Part shown: in pieces, positions 16,461 to 25,956 of the stretch
Layout of the letters: each line of letters opens with the position of its first letter
How positions within the stretch are numbered: position 1 is the first letter of the stretch
Source: Gammaproteobacteria bacterium
Lineage (GTDB): Bacteria > Pseudomonadota > Gammaproteobacteria > Burkholderiales > Rhodocyclaceae
Direction: 5' to 3'
DNA length: 64,000 nucleotides
Assembly (NCBI GenBank): GCA_018828385.1
Contig: JAHJVE010000023.1
Coordinates: 62,001 to 126,000 of the forward strand
Position numbers and translations under genes: made by a program
The notes under the pieces: generated by a model
Seen by the model: the letters and a program-made list of their open reading frames with translations, nothing else
What the model was told of the DNA's origin: nothing
Database searches by the model: none

Positions 16461-17858
16461 TCAGCCACTAATAGGCAAAGATAGAGTGAATTGCGTCGTA
16501 CCGTCGGCTGAATCGACGCTGACATCACCTCCATGGGCAATCAGAATAGATCGCGTAATGGCCAGCCCCAAACCGGAGCCTTCGGTTGTCCGCAGGCGTG
16601 AACTATCTGCACGGTAGAAGCGATCGAACAAACGAGGCAGGTGCTCAGCAGGGATGCTTGCACCGGTATTTTTCACGGTCAGCGTAACCGTTGCTGGGTG
16701 CCCGTTTATCTGGACCGTGACAGCACCGCCGTTTGGGGTATGGCGCAATGCATTCGATAAGAGATTACTAATCGCCCGGCGCAACATAAGGCGATCGCCG
16801 GTGACTACGCCCTTGCCGACGAGAATCACTTGAATCTCCTTTTCCTCGGCGAGCATGCCGTAAAATTCCAACAGACTAGCGACCTCTTCGGCCAATTCAA
16901 TCTCTTCCCGGTTCGGCATGATCTGCTTATTGTCCGCCTTGGCCAAAAAAAGCATATCGGCGATCGTTCGAGATAACCGCTCGAATTCCTCGGCGTTGGA
17001 AGCGAGGACGTCGCGGTACTCGTCAACGGAACGAGCCCGCGATAGCGTAACCTGGGTTTGGGTCAGCAAATTGCTGACTGGTGTTCTCAATTCATGCGCC
17101 AGATCCGACGAAAAATCCGACAGGCGCTGAAACGATTCCTCAAGCCGCGACAGCATGTCATTCAAGGTGTCGGTCAAAGCGGCCAGTTCAAGCGGAATTG
17201 CTTCCGCCGGCAAGCGGGTATACAGGCGATTGGCGGTAATTTCGGCGGCTTGGCGTTTGATCGAGAGCAGCGGAGCGAGACCGCGGCGGACGACAACCCA
17301 GCCCAGCATCCCTATGGCCAGCGTAGCCAGCAAGATAAACACCCACAAGGTGCCGCGAAATCCCGACATAAAGTGTTCGTGATGGGATATTTCGGTCGCG
17401 ATGACTATGGTGTAAGGAGTCTTTCCGTCGATCCCGGCGGTCACGGCGGCAGAAATGCCCCGCCATGGGAGCCCATCGGGAGCAGTCCACTTGATGGGGC
17501 CCTCGGGATCGTTGACGGTTGGCCGATCGAACAGCGCCGGGGGAAAAACCAGTTTTTCGTTGCCGTATAGAGCTTGTCGTGATGGTCCAAAAACTGCAAC
17601 CACCAAGCCGTGATGGCCGGTCAGGGCATCATCGAGCTGCCTTCTGAGCGCTTCGTTGTCCTGTGTTTTGGAGTCTCTTTGAAGAATGTGTCGGGTCAAC
17701 TCCATCTTTCCGGACAACGCTTCCATATCCTGTTGTACAAAATGCTGCTCCACCAGATTGCCTATGAGCAGTCCCAGCAGAAAAAGGACGAGTGCCGCCG
17801 CCAGGGCAAACAGCAGCGTCAGACGCAGCGTCAGCGATCGACTCCAGGTCACGTTCAA
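16461..17858 (-). CDS. copS: Heavy-metal sensor histidine kinase (CopS/CusS type)
   Basis: The 465-residue inner-membrane kinase probably senses periplasmic Cu(I)/Ag(I). There are transmembrane segments at about 10-33 and 170-190 and a periplasmic domain with His/Met residues near HHEHFM (about 159-164). HAMP is around 190-245, the phospho-acceptor H255 lies in AHELRTP, and N/G boxes are [10 protein letters not shown] and GSGLGLAI. It is about the usual length for the CusS/heavy-metal kinase family. Its ATG overlaps the response regulator's stop. tnpS follows after 15 bp, so metal-induced transcription could reach tnpS and tnpA. Confidence 0.9.
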   Translation of the reverse strand: MNVTWSRSLTLRLTLLFALAAALVLFLLGLLIGNLVEQHFVQQDMEALSGKMELTRHILQRDSKTQDNEALRRQLDDALTGHHGLVVAVFGPSRQALYGNEKLVFPPALFDRPTVNDPEGPIKWTAPDGLPWRGISAAVTAGIDGKTPYTIVIATEISHHEHFMSGFRGTLWVFILLATLAIGMLGWVVVRRGLAPLLSIKRQAAEITANRLYTRLPAEAIPLELAALTDTLNDMLSRLEESFQRLSDFSSDLAHELRTPVSNLLTQTQVTLSRARSVDEYRDVLASNAEEFERLSRTIADMLFLAKADNKQIMPNREEIELAEEVASLLEFYGMLAEEKEIQVILVGKGVVTGDRLMLRRAISNLLSNALRHTPNGGAVTVQINGHPATVTLTVKNTGASIPAEHLPRLFDRFYRADSSRLRTTEGSGLGLAITRSILIAHGGDVSVDSADGTTQFTLSLPISG

Positions 17859-18532
17859 TCCGTGACCTCCAGCACGTAGCCCATACCCCGTACCGTACGG
17901 ATCAGCTTGGGTTCGAATGCCTCGTCTATCTTGATCCGTAGGCGCTTGATGGCGACTTCAATCACATTGGTGTCGCTATCGAAATTCATATCCCAAACCT
18001 GAGACGCAATTAACGACCGCGGCAAAACCTCGCCTTGCCGCCGAAGCAGCAGTTCGAGCAAGGCGAATTCCTTGGCGGTCAGGTCGATCCGCTTGCCCGC
18101 TCGACTCACCCGGCGTCGCATCAGATCGAGTTCGAGGTCCGCCGCGCGTAGATACTCCGACTCCTTTGCCTTCCCGCCGCGACGTAACAAGCTTCTCACC
18201 CTGGCCAGCAATTCCGAAAAGGCAAAAGGCTTGACCAGGTAATCGTCCGCACCAAGTTCCAGTCCCTTGACCCGATCTTCTACCTGGTCGCGGGCTGTCA
18301 GGAACAAGACAGGCATTTCCTTGCCGGCCCGGCGGATGCCTTGCAGCACCTGCCAACCGTCAATGCCCGGCAGCATGACATCGAGGATGGCCAGATCGTG
18401 GGCTTCCGTCAGCGCCAAATGCAATCCATCAAGCCCGTTGGCTACCAGATCCACCACGAAACCCGCCTCGACAAGGCCCTGCTTCAAATAGGTTCCGGTT
18501 TTTGGCTCGTCTTCGACTACCAGTATTTTCAT
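17855..18532 (-). CDS. copR: Copper-responsive OmpR-family response regulator (CopR/CusR type)
   Basis: The 225-residue regulator has a receiver domain (acidic VEDE at 6-9, phospho-acceptor D51 in LDVMLPG). K near 101 lies in [10 protein letters not shown], and a winged-helix DNA-binding domain ends RGMGYVLEV. It should activate promoters with the box GATTAC-N6-GTAATC; such a box (18600-18617) lies between this gene and the divergent cytochrome gene. The start MKILVVEDE at 18532 is chosen over an upstream extension because it fits the family exactly. It overlaps copS by 4 bp. Confidence 0.92.
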   Translation of the reverse strand: MKILVVEDEPKTGTYLKQGLVEAGFVVDLVANGLDGLHLALTEAHDLAILDVMLPGIDGWQVLQGIRRAGKEMPVLFLTARDQVEDRVKGLELGADDYLVKPFAFSELLARVRSLLRRGGKAKESEYLRAADLELDLMRRRVSRAGKRIDLTAKEFALLELLLRRQGEVLPRSLIASQVWDMNFDSDTNVIEVAIKRLRIKIDEAFEPKLIRTVRGMGYVLEVTD

Positions 18533-18599
18533 TGCGCTTTCCACCTGTTGTTGGTCGTCTATAGAGAATTCTCCATCGGTTTTTGGGCGCATCTACTTA

Positions 18600-18617
18600 G
18601 ATTACGGAAATGTAATC
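18600..18617. promoter_or_regulatory. Copper-box-like dyad between copR and the cytochrome gene
   Basis: GATTAC-GGAAAT-GTAATC, perfect 6-bp arms, in the divergent promoter region. Related sequences occur at 19390, 29639 and 40990, each near copper genes. It is a likely CopR-binding site. Confidence 0.75.
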
Positions 18618-18703
18618 CGCAAGTCATCCCACTGTCGGTTTGGCAAAAGCACCATGGCAACCATGGGAGCAATCAGACTCCAACATCCCCACGGAGAAAA
18701 CAC

Positions 18704-19378
18704 ATGAACAAAATATTCATCGGCGCTTTGATGACAATCGTTCTTGGCGCGGGCACGGCCACCATTGTGGCTGCTTCCGGCCTTATCGACATTGGTGCGG
18801 ATGTGCCGCATAGCCCGCTCATCTACAAGGCCCTGGAATTTGGCCGGGAACGATCGATTGCCCGTCGTGCCGCCGGCCTCAACGTGCCTGAGGATCTAGG
18901 CAGCCCTGAACGGGTCCGGCGCGGGGCGGGAAATTACGAGGCGATGTGTATCAACTGTCACCTGGCGCCCGACATGCCCGACTCGGAAATCCGCAAGGGT
19001 TTGTATCCAACACCGCGTAACCTCGCTACTCAGGCTAAAACTATGGAGACATCCAGGAGTCCCGCGCGGGATTTCTGGATCATCAAGCACGGGATCAAAT
19101 CGTCAGGAATGCCGGCCTGGTCGAAAGGAGGCATGGATGACGAGGCGATCTGGGATTTGGCTGCGTTCGTGCAGCAACTGCCGGGGCTGTCAAAGGCGGA
19201 CTACGAGCAACTGGTCGCTGCCAGTGACGGTCACGCCCATAGCGGCGCAGGCCACCATGGCGATGGTCATGACGAACACGAATCGCCACCGGCGGCAAGC
19301 CCCCCACCCAAACCTGTCGTTTCGCCGACGGCAGCGCACCGTCATGATGACCACGGACACGGCGCCCACAAGCATTAG
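18704..19378 (+). CDS. Secreted c-type cytochrome with His-rich tail
   Basis: The 224-residue periplasmic cytochrome has a signal or membrane anchor at residues 4-25 and a single heme site CINCH (82-86). An axial Met candidate is GMPAW near residue 134. The C-terminal 45 residues are rich in His (GHHGDGHDEHE and HRHDDHGHGAHKH), which could bind copper. It is the first gene rightward from the CopR box, with GGAG 9 nt before the ATG. Presumably it passes electrons in, or buffers, periplasmic copper chemistry; its partner is not shown by the sequence. Confidence 0.85.
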   Translation: MNKIFIGALMTIVLGAGTATIVAASGLIDIGADVPHSPLIYKALEFGRERSIARRAAGLNVPEDLGSPERVRRGAGNYEAMCINCHLAPDMPDSEIRKGLYPTPRNLATQAKTMETSRSPARDFWIIKHGIKSSGMPAWSKGGMDDEAIWDLAAFVQQLPGLSKADYEQLVAASDGHAHSGAGHHGDGHDEHESPPAASPPPKPVVSPTAAHRHDDHGHGAHKH

Positions 19379-19389
19379 GCGAGCAAAGC

Positions 19390-19404
19390 TTACAGAAATG
19401 TAAT
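19390..19404. promoter_or_regulatory. Copper-box-like site upstream of the DUF411 gene
   Basis: TTACAGAAATGTAAT lies 70 bp before the DUF411 start. It has the TTAC/GTAA arms and AAATGTAAT half of the other boxes, pointing to a second CopR-controlled promoter for the DUF411-copAB group. Confidence 0.65.
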
Positions 19405-19474
19405 TTCGGGGTCAGCTTTATGTTGGCCACACAATTCCATACTGGCCGCACTTGATCTCCCGAGGAGTATTTTC

Positions 19475-19915
19475 ATGACGAAGCCCATCACTGTTTTCCT
19501 GACCATATTTGCCCTCGCCACCAGTATTGCCCAGCCCGCCGCGGCTGCCGAAATGGTCGATGTCTACAAGAGCCCGTACTGCGGTTGCTGTGGCAAGTGG
19601 ATCGATCACATCAAGGCCGCCGGGTTCGCCGTGCGCACCCATGAAGTGAACGACGTGCCGGCGACCCGCCAGCGCCTCGGTATGCCCGAGCGCCTCGGCT
19701 CATGCCATACCGCCAAGGTCGGCGGCTACCTCGTCGAAGGCCATGTGCCGGCCACCGACATAGAACGCCTGCTCAAGGAAAAACCGAAGGCCCTCGGCCT
19801 GGCCGTGCCAGCCATGCCGCCAGGCTCTCCCGGGATGGAAAGTTCCCGCCCTGTGCCGTATGCAACCCTGCTGGTCGCTCAGGACGGCAGCACTCGCGTC
19901 TACGCCAAGCACTGA
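19475..19915 (+). CDS. DUF411-family periplasmic metal-binding protein
   Basis: The 146-residue protein has a cleavable signal peptide (AAAA-EMV near 22-26). The Cys-rich motif SPYCGCCGKW at residues 33-42 is typical of DUF411 proteins encoded in copper clusters and suggests a metallochaperone with a thioredoxin-like fold. A later SCHTA adds another Cys/His pair. It lies 11 bp before copA and is probably cotranscribed. The role in delivering or sequestering copper is inferred from motif and context. Confidence 0.85.
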   Translation: MTKPITVFLTIFALATSIAQPAAAAEMVDVYKSPYCGCCGKWIDHIKAAGFAVRTHEVNDVPATRQRLGMPERLGSCHTAKVGGYLVEGHVPATDIERLLKEKPKALGLAVPAMPPGSPGMESSRPVPYATLLVAQDGSTRVYAKH

Positions 19916-19926
19916 CTGGAAGCAAA

Positions 19927-21783
19927 ATGAATCCTCGTCAGAGAAACAATCCGGCCAGTATTTTTACGCCACGGCGCCGGTTCGTGCAGGGACTGATCGG
20001 CGGTGGTGTGCTGGCCGGCATCTCGCCTTGGGTGCGAGCAGCCGTCGACCCGCTTCGGCTAACGCCAACGGGTAGCGCACCCGAACTGTCCGGAACCGAA
20101 ATTCAACTGACTGTCGCCGAATCCCCCGTCAATTTCACCGGGGAAATGCGGCTGGCGACGACCATCAACGGCTCGCTGCCGGCGCCGACCCTGCGCTTGC
20201 GCGAAGGCGACACGGTCACCATCCGGGTAACCAACCATCTACCGGTCGCCACCTCGATTCATTGGCACGGGATTCTCCTGCCCTACCAAATGGATGGGGT
20301 TCCCGGCATCAGTTTCGCCGGCATCGCTCCCGGTCAGACATTTACCTATCGTTTTCGCCTTCAGCAAAGCGGTACTTACTGGTATCACTCGCATTCGGGT
20401 CACCAGGAACAGACAGGCATGTACGGGGCAATCATCGTCGAGCCGCGGGGTGGCGAAACAATCCGTGCTGATCGTGACTATGTTGTTCAGTTGTCGGACT
20501 GGACCGACGAGAGTCCAGAGCATGTGTTCGCCAAACTCAAAGTCCAAAGCGACTACTACAACTACAGCAAGCCGACCGTCGGCGATTTCTTCCGCGATGT
20601 CTCGGCTGACGGTGTCGCAGCAGCCATCGAGAAGCGCAAGATGTGGAACGAAATGCGCATGAACCCGACCGACTTGGCTGATTTGTCCGCGGCCACCTAT
20701 ACGTATTTGATGAATGGCACGACCCCGGCAGGCAACTGGACGGGACTCTTCCGTCCCGGCGAGCGGATTCGCCTGCGCTTCATCAATGGCGCCGCCAACA
20801 GTTTTTACGACGTGCGCATTCCTGGCCTGAAGATGAAGATCGTCCAGTCGGATGGCGTCAATGTCGAACCGGTCACGGTTGATGAATTCCGCTTCGGCCC
20901 GGGTGAAACCTACGATGCGCTGATCGAGCCGACGGCTGAGGCGCATACGATCTTCGCCCAGTCCATGGATCGCAGTGGCTACGCCCGTGGCACGCTGGCC
21001 GTGCGTGCCGGACTGGAAGCACCGGTACCGATGCTCGACAAGGTCGAATGGCTGACCATGGCCGACATGATGGGCAGCATGGGCGGCATGAACCATGGGG
21101 CAATGTCCGGAATGGACCACGCCGCCATGAATCATGACATGCCGGGCATGGACCACGGTGCAATGCCCATGGGGCACAATATGGGCCAGATGCAGCATGG
21201 CGCCATGGCGATGGATCATGGCCAGCACACGATGCACGAAAATCCGCTGGCCAAACCATCCGACAAGGTCCGCCACGCCCGGACCGAGTACGGCCCGAGC
21301 ACCGATATGCGCGTCGATATGCCACGTACCGGCCTCGATGATCCAGGCATTGGTCTGCGCGATAACGGTCGCAAGGTATTGACGCTGGCCGATCTGTCCA
21401 CGATAGGCGGGCCTCTCGACCAGCGCGGGCCGACGCGCGAAGTCGAGCTGCACCTGACCGGCAATATGGAACGCTACACTTGGTCGTTCGATGGCCTTGA
21501 GTTCGGCAGCAGCACGCCGGTGCATTTCAAACATGGCGAGCGGGTGCGGGTCATTCTGCAGAACGACACCATGATGACGCACCCGATGCACATGCACGGC
21601 CTGTGGAGCGAACTTGAAACAGCCGACGGAAAATTCCAGGCGCGCCGCCATACCATTCCGGTGCAACCTGCCCAGCGCATCAGTTTCCTCGTCAACGCCG
21701 ATGCGCTTGGCCGCTGGGCCTGGCACTGCCATCTGATGTTCCACATGCACGCGGGTATGTTCCGCGAGGTGGTGGTGTCATGA
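19927..21783 (+). CDS. copA: Multicopper oxidase CopA
   Basis: The 618-residue periplasmic oxidase converts Cu(I) to less toxic Cu(II). A Tat signal with twin arginines (TPRRRFVQGL) starts the protein. Copper-site motifs are HWHG near 112, HSHSG near 154, HPMHMHG near 552 and HCHLMFHMHAGM near 600, so all type 1/2/3 ligands appear present. Residues about 378-438 form a Met/His-rich insertion with repeated G-M-D-H-A/G-A-M units, a copper-binding feature of the PcoA/CopA family. Its stop overlaps the copB start (ATGA). Confidence 0.95.
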   Translation: MNPRQRNNPASIFTPRRRFVQGLIGGGVLAGISPWVRAAVDPLRLTPTGSAPELSGTEIQLTVAESPVNFTGEMRLATTINGSLPAPTLRLREGDTVTIRVTNHLPVATSIHWHGILLPYQMDGVPGISFAGIAPGQTFTYRFRLQQSGTYWYHSHSGHQEQTGMYGAIIVEPRGGETIRADRDYVVQLSDWTDESPEHVFAKLKVQSDYYNYSKPTVGDFFRDVSADGVAAAIEKRKMWNEMRMNPTDLADLSAATYTYLMNGTTPAGNWTGLFRPGERIRLRFINGAANSFYDVRIPGLKMKIVQSDGVNVEPVTVDEFRFGPGETYDALIEPTAEAHTIFAQSMDRSGYARGTLAVRAGLEAPVPMLDKVEWLTMADMMGSMGGMNHGAMSGMDHAAMNHDMPGMDHGAMPMGHNMGQMQHGAMAMDHGQHTMHENPLAKPSDKVRHARTEYGPSTDMRVDMPRTGLDDPGIGLRDNGRKVLTLADLSTIGGPLDQRGPTREVELHLTGNMERYTWSFDGLEFGSSTPVHFKHGERVRVILQNDTMMTHPMHMHGLWSELETADGKFQARRHTIPVQPAQRISFLVNADALGRWAWHCHLMFHMHAGMFREVVVS

Positions 21784-22667
21784 GCGGATTCAGCCAAAAC
21801 GGAATGACGATGAAAATGGTCCATACGCTGATCGCAATCGCTGCAATCGCCGGGTTTCAGCCTGCTTGGGCTCAATCGGGACAGCCTATGGCTGGCATGG
21901 ATCACGGCAACATGAACATGCAGGGCGGATCAGCTCCGGCCAACGCGCGCGATCCGCATGCCTATGCGGACGGCAATACGCTGGACAGCGGCGAATATGC
22001 GCAATCCGGGCCGCGCCAACTGCGACTGGCCGATGAGCACAATTTCGGCAGTCTGCTGGTTGACCGTCTGGAGCACATTAGAACCAATGATGGCGCCAAT
22101 GCAAGCGCCTACGATCTGCAGGCCTGGTTTGGTCGTGACTATGATCGTCTGGTGATCAAGGCTGAAGGCGATTATTCCAAGAACAAACTTCAGGAGGCGC
22201 GTACCGAACTGTTGTGGGGGCACGCCGTCGCCAATTACTGGGATGCACAACTGGGTGTACGCCACGATAACGGTGTCGGCCCCAATCGCAACTGGCTGGC
22301 TTTTGGTGTCCAGGGGCTGGCGCCGTACTGGTTTGAAGTGGACGCCACCGCCTATCTCGGTGAGGACGGCCGCAGTGCCTTGCGCCTCGCCGCAGACTAT
22401 GACCTCCTGCTGACTCAGCGCCTCATTCTGCAGCCACGCGCCGAGTTCAATCTCTATGCTAGGCGCGACCTGGCACGGAATATCGGCAGCGGCTTGTCCG
22501 ACGGCGCGTTGGGTTTGCGCCTGCGCTACGAATTCTCGCGCCAGATTGCACCCTACATCGGGGTCGAGCGGGTGGAGAAATTCGGTCAAACAGCCGACAT
22601 GGCACGTGATGCAGGCGAGCGTGCCGGAGAAACCCGTTGGGTAGCCGGATTGCGTTTCTGGTTCTAG
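21780..22667 (+). CDS. copB: Copper-resistance outer membrane protein CopB
   Basis: The 295-residue protein has a signal peptide ending near AWAQ (residue 32). A short Met/His-rich segment (MAGMDHGNMNMQGG) is followed by an outer-membrane beta-barrel domain and terminal aromatic WVAGLRFWF. CopB/PcoB acts with the CopA oxidase in periplasmic or outer-membrane copper sequestration. It overlaps copA by 4 bp, so the two are translationally coupled. The first ATG used gives a slightly long leader; MKMVHTLIAIAAI a few codons downstream may be the true start. Confidence 0.92.
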   Translation: MSGFSQNGMTMKMVHTLIAIAAIAGFQPAWAQSGQPMAGMDHGNMNMQGGSAPANARDPHAYADGNTLDSGEYAQSGPRQLRLADEHNFGSLLVDRLEHIRTNDGANASAYDLQAWFGRDYDRLVIKAEGDYSKNKLQEARTELLWGHAVANYWDAQLGVRHDNGVGPNRNWLAFGVQGLAPYWFEVDATAYLGEDGRSALRLAADYDLLLTQRLILQPRAEFNLYARRDLARNIGSGLSDGALGLRLRYEFSRQIAPYIGVERVEKFGQTADMARDAGERAGETRWVAGLRFWF

Positions 22668-22752
22668 TCCAGGTCCGCCGATCAACTATCAGTCGCCTGA
22701 ATATTCCTTCCATTTTGTAAAACCTTAGTTCAACCATCCCACAGGAGTCCTC

Positions 22753-23106
22753 ATGAAAACTGCAATCACCGTCGCCACCCTGGCTTTCCTTGCCATCGCC
22801 AACACCCCGGCGATCGCCGAATCCGGACACATGGACATGAAGCACGGTGCAGGCATGTCGCATGATGCCGGCCAACCCATGGCCAAGATGTCGGAAGGCA
22901 CGGTCAAGAAAGTTGACAAGGCCGCCGGCAAGATCACCATCGCTCACGGTCCCTTGGAAAACCTCAATATGCCGGGCATGACGATGGCCTTTGCGGTCAA
23001 GGACAAGGCGATGCTCGACCAGGTCAAGCCCGGCGACAAGATTCGCTTTGTCGCCATGGACATGGGCGGTACGCTGACCGTGTCTTCGTTGGAAAACGCC
23101 AAGTAA
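22753..23106 (+). CDS. cusF: CusF-like periplasmic copper chaperone
   Basis: The 117-residue protein has a signal peptide (cleavage after AIAE region, residue 23). A His/Met linker is followed by a CusF fold: GTVKKVDKAAGKITIAHGPL and the metal-site motif MPGMTMAFAV, in which Met residues and the tryptophan position (here F) contact Cu(I)/Ag(I). Classical CusF has a Trp cation-pi partner; none is evident here. The gene precedes cusCBA by about 20 bp and should deliver metal to CusB. AGGAG lies upstream of its ATG. Confidence 0.88.
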   Translation: MKTAITVATLAFLAIANTPAIAESGHMDMKHGAGMSHDAGQPMAKMSEGTVKKVDKAAGKITIAHGPLENLNMPGMTMAFAVKDKAMLDQVKPGDKIRFVAMDMGGTLTVSSLENAK

Positions 23107-23127
23107 ATAGCGCAGGAGACCGCAGTG

Positions 23128-24429
23128 ATGGATGCTCGCCTGCTTCGCTCAGGAAAAAAATCTTGGCGCCTTGCCGCCGTTGCCGTGTCGCTGGCGCTCT
23201 GGATGCAGTCCGGCATGGCGGCAGAAGAAGCACCGGGAAAAACGGTCGACGAATTGTTGGCCTACGCCCGTGAGCACAATCCGGATCTGCGGGTTCGTCG
23301 CCTCGATGCTCAGGCGCTGCATGAACGGGTCGAATCCGCATCGGCCTTGCCCGATCCGAAGTTCCAGGTCGAACTGATGGACTTCACCAATGCGATGACG
23401 CCGGGTAAATCAGCGTCCCTGCTGCCGGGCGAGGTGGGGACCACCCGCTACCGGGTCATTCAGGGGTTTCCCTTCCCCGGCAAACGCGGCTTGCGGGGCG
23501 ATGTTGCGGAAGCATTGGCCGGCCAGGCGGATACCAGCCACGATACGGCCCGCCTCGATCTGGAAGGGAAAATCAAGACCGCCTATGCCCGGTATTTCCA
23601 GGCGGTGGGCCAGACGCGAATTCTCAACGAAACCCTGCAACTCGTCGGCGCACTTGAGCGCCTGGTGGTTCAGCGCTATAGCGTGGGGCTCGTGCCGCAA
23701 CAGGACGCAGTCCGTGCCCAGAGCGAGAGCACCAGTCTAAAGGTTGATCTGGTCGAAAGCGAACGGCGCCGCCGCGATGCCGCCGCGAAGCTGAATGCCC
23801 TGTTGCCCCGGGATGCCGATGCCCCTCTGGCCGAACCAGTACGTCTCGCGGCAATCCCGCCAAGTCGAGCGCTGGCGCAGGTTTTTGCCCGTGCCAAGGA
23901 GATTTCCCCTGACTTGAACCGGGAGCGACTGGGGGTAAATGCCGCCGAAAAGGGCAAGGATCTCACCTATTTGAATCGCTATCCCGATTTCGGTATCGCC
24001 CTGACCAACAACCGTCCGCGCTCGGCGATGATCGGCCCCGACACCTGGGATCTGATGCTGGAAGTCAATATTCCCCTGCAACAATCTTCCCGTCGTGCCC
24101 AGGAACGGGAAGCCGAGTACCGGCTGGATGCCGCCCGTGAACGCGTGGCCGCCGCCGAGGCGCGGCTCAACGGGCGTCTTGGTGAAACGTTGGCCGGCCT
24201 CAATGCCAGTGTCGACAAGGCCCGCCTGTTGCGCGACACGCTGTTGCCGCAAGCCCGAGCCACTCTGGATGCGGCACAGGCCGGCTATGAAAGTGGACGG
24301 GTCAATTTCAATACCCTGATCGAGGCGGAACGGCAGATTCTGCGCGCCCGGCTGGCTCTGCTCGACGCCGAGGTCGACGCCAATATCCGTCAAGCCGAAC
24401 TAGAACAATTGGTAGGAGCCCCGCTGTGA
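23128..24429 (+). CDS. cusC: Outer-membrane efflux protein CusC/TolC type
   Basis: The 433-residue TolC-family channel has a signal peptide (about 1-30) and two OEP repeats. The coiled-coil helices (LDLEGKIKTAYARYFQAVGQ; ERVAAAEARLNGRLGETLAG) form the periplasmic tunnel. No lipobox is evident. ATG 23128 is 9 nt after AGGAG; the adjacent in-frame GTG 23125 is an equally possible start. The stop overlaps the GTG start of cusB (GTGA), consistent with coupled synthesis of the tripartite pump. Confidence 0.9.
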   Translation: MDARLLRSGKKSWRLAAVAVSLALWMQSGMAAEEAPGKTVDELLAYAREHNPDLRVRRLDAQALHERVESASALPDPKFQVELMDFTNAMTPGKSASLLPGEVGTTRYRVIQGFPFPGKRGLRGDVAEALAGQADTSHDTARLDLEGKIKTAYARYFQAVGQTRILNETLQLVGALERLVVQRYSVGLVPQQDAVRAQSESTSLKVDLVESERRRRDAAAKLNALLPRDADAPLAEPVRLAAIPPSRALAQVFARAKEISPDLNRERLGVNAAEKGKDLTYLNRYPDFGIALTNNRPRSAMIGPDTWDLMLEVNIPLQQSSRRAQEREAEYRLDAARERVAAAEARLNGRLGETLAGLNASVDKARLLRDTLLPQARATLDAAQAGYESGRVNFNTLIEAERQILRARLALLDAEVDANIRQAELEQLVGAPL

Positions 24430-25955
24430 AGAAGTCGTCCCTCGTTTTATCCCTGGTCGCCGTTGCGGTTATTGCCGCCTATGGTGGTTACCGAACCGGT
24501 CAGCACGGCGATACGAGCAATGCCGCCACCCCAAACCAAGCATCGGTCGCCGGCGAAGGCAAGTCCGAACGCAAGGTGCTCTACTACCGCAATCCGATGG
24601 GCTTGCCCGACACCTCGCCGACACCAAAGAAAGACTCGATGGGGATGGACTATATCGCGGTCTACGAAGGCGATGAACCGGATGGCGAGGGGGCCGTCAA
24701 GGTCAGCCCGGCTCGCCTGCAGACCCTGGGCGTCAAGACTGCCAAGGCCGAAATGCAAGTGCTCGATGGCGGTGTCCGCGCCGTCGGCCGTATCGAAGTC
24801 GACGAACGGCAAACTTACGACATCGCGCCCCGCTTCGAAGGATGGATCGAGCGACTGCTGGTCAATGCCAGTGGCGATCCAGTCAAGCGCGGCCAGCCCC
24901 TGTTCTCGGTGTATAGCCCGGAACTGGTTTCGGCGCAGAAGGAACTGGCTATTGCGCAGTCCTTGAAGCTCGATACGCCGGGCGCCGACCCGTCGGCGCG
25001 CGAGGCCGCGCAACGCCTGGCCGATGCGGCCCGCGAACGACTGGCCAACTGGCAGGTGGGGGTCAAGGACAACCAGGTTGGGAGCCGGATCACCTTTGCT
25101 TCGCCGGTCTCCGGCATCGTTCTGGAAAAGAAGGCGGTCGAAGGCATGCGCTTCGCACCGGGGACGACAATTTACCGTATTGCCGATCTGTCCACAGTCT
25201 GGGTCATCGCCGATGTCTATGAGCAGGATCTCAAACGGGTCAAGGTTGGTGAGTCGGCGATGGTCGATATCGATGCCTTTCCGGGGCGTCACTTCGCAGC
25301 CAAAGTCAGTTACCTCTATCCGACCCTGAATACGGCAACCCGGACCACACCGGTGCGCCTCGAACTGCCGAACAAGGATGGCTTGCTGCGTCCCGGCATG
25401 TTTGCCCACGTCGAACTGGCGACCGCCGGCAATACGACCCGGCTCACCGTGCCCAAGTCGGCGGTTATCGACACCGGCGAACGCCAGATCGTCCTGCGCG
25501 TTGCCGGTGAAGGCAAGTTCCAGCCGCAGCCGGTCAAGATCGGTATGCGCGGGAAGGATGCCGTCGAGATTCTCGAAGGGCTGGAAGCGGGTAGCGAAGT
25601 GGTGGTCGCCGCGAATTTCCTGATCGATGCCGAAAGCAACCTCAAGGCGGCGCTGTCCACCTTCTCCGAACCGAAAGCGGCGGCGGCCGTGAAAAGTTAT
25701 TCGGCGATGGGCACCATCGATACGGTCGACGCGGCAAACAACACGATTTCGATGAATCATGAAGCCATTCCGGCCTTGAAGTGGCCGGCGATGACCATGG
25801 AATTCGGCCTGGCTGACGCCAATGTCGCCAAGGGTCTGCTGCCGGGGCAGACCGTGCATTTCAGTTTCGAAGACCGCGGCAACGGCGAATTCGTGATCGT
25901 CCGCCTCGAAAAGATGGACGGCAAGACGACGACCAGCCATCAGGGAGCGCACTGA
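24426..25955 (+). CDS. cusB: CusB-type efflux adaptor with HMBD and CusF-like domains
   Basis: The 509-residue membrane-fusion protein links CusA to CusC. N-terminal anchor at about 5-22; heavy-metal-binding motif YYRNPMGLPDTS with MGMDY at about 57-80; barrel-sandwich and beta-barrel domains in the middle. A C-terminal CusF-like domain (about 430-505) contains LKWPAMTMEFGLAD, including the W and M residues that bind Cu(I)/Ag(I). It therefore carries its own chaperone domain in addition to the separate CusF. The start is GTG. One base separates its stop from the cusA ATG. Confidence 0.93.
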   Translation: MKKSSLVLSLVAVAVIAAYGGYRTGQHGDTSNAATPNQASVAGEGKSERKVLYYRNPMGLPDTSPTPKKDSMGMDYIAVYEGDEPDGEGAVKVSPARLQTLGVKTAKAEMQVLDGGVRAVGRIEVDERQTYDIAPRFEGWIERLLVNASGDPVKRGQPLFSVYSPELVSAQKELAIAQSLKLDTPGADPSAREAAQRLADAARERLANWQVGVKDNQVGSRITFASPVSGIVLEKKAVEGMRFAPGTTIYRIADLSTVWVIADVYEQDLKRVKVGESAMVDIDAFPGRHFAAKVSYLYPTLNTATRTTPVRLELPNKDGLLRPGMFAHVELATAGNTTRLTVPKSAVIDTGERQIVLRVAGEGKFQPQPVKIGMRGKDAVEILEGLEAGSEVVVAANFLIDAESNLKAALSTFSEPKAAAAVKSYSAMGTIDTVDAANNTISMNHEAIPALKWPAMTMEFGLADANVAKGLLPGQTVHFSFEDRGNGEFVIVRLEKMDGKTTTSHQGAH

Positions 25956-25956
25956 G

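Noticed and set aside
20239..21750. 503-codon His-rich minus-strand frame
   Set aside because: Its His runs are the complement of the Met/His-rich part of the CopA oxidase, not a real metal-binding protein.
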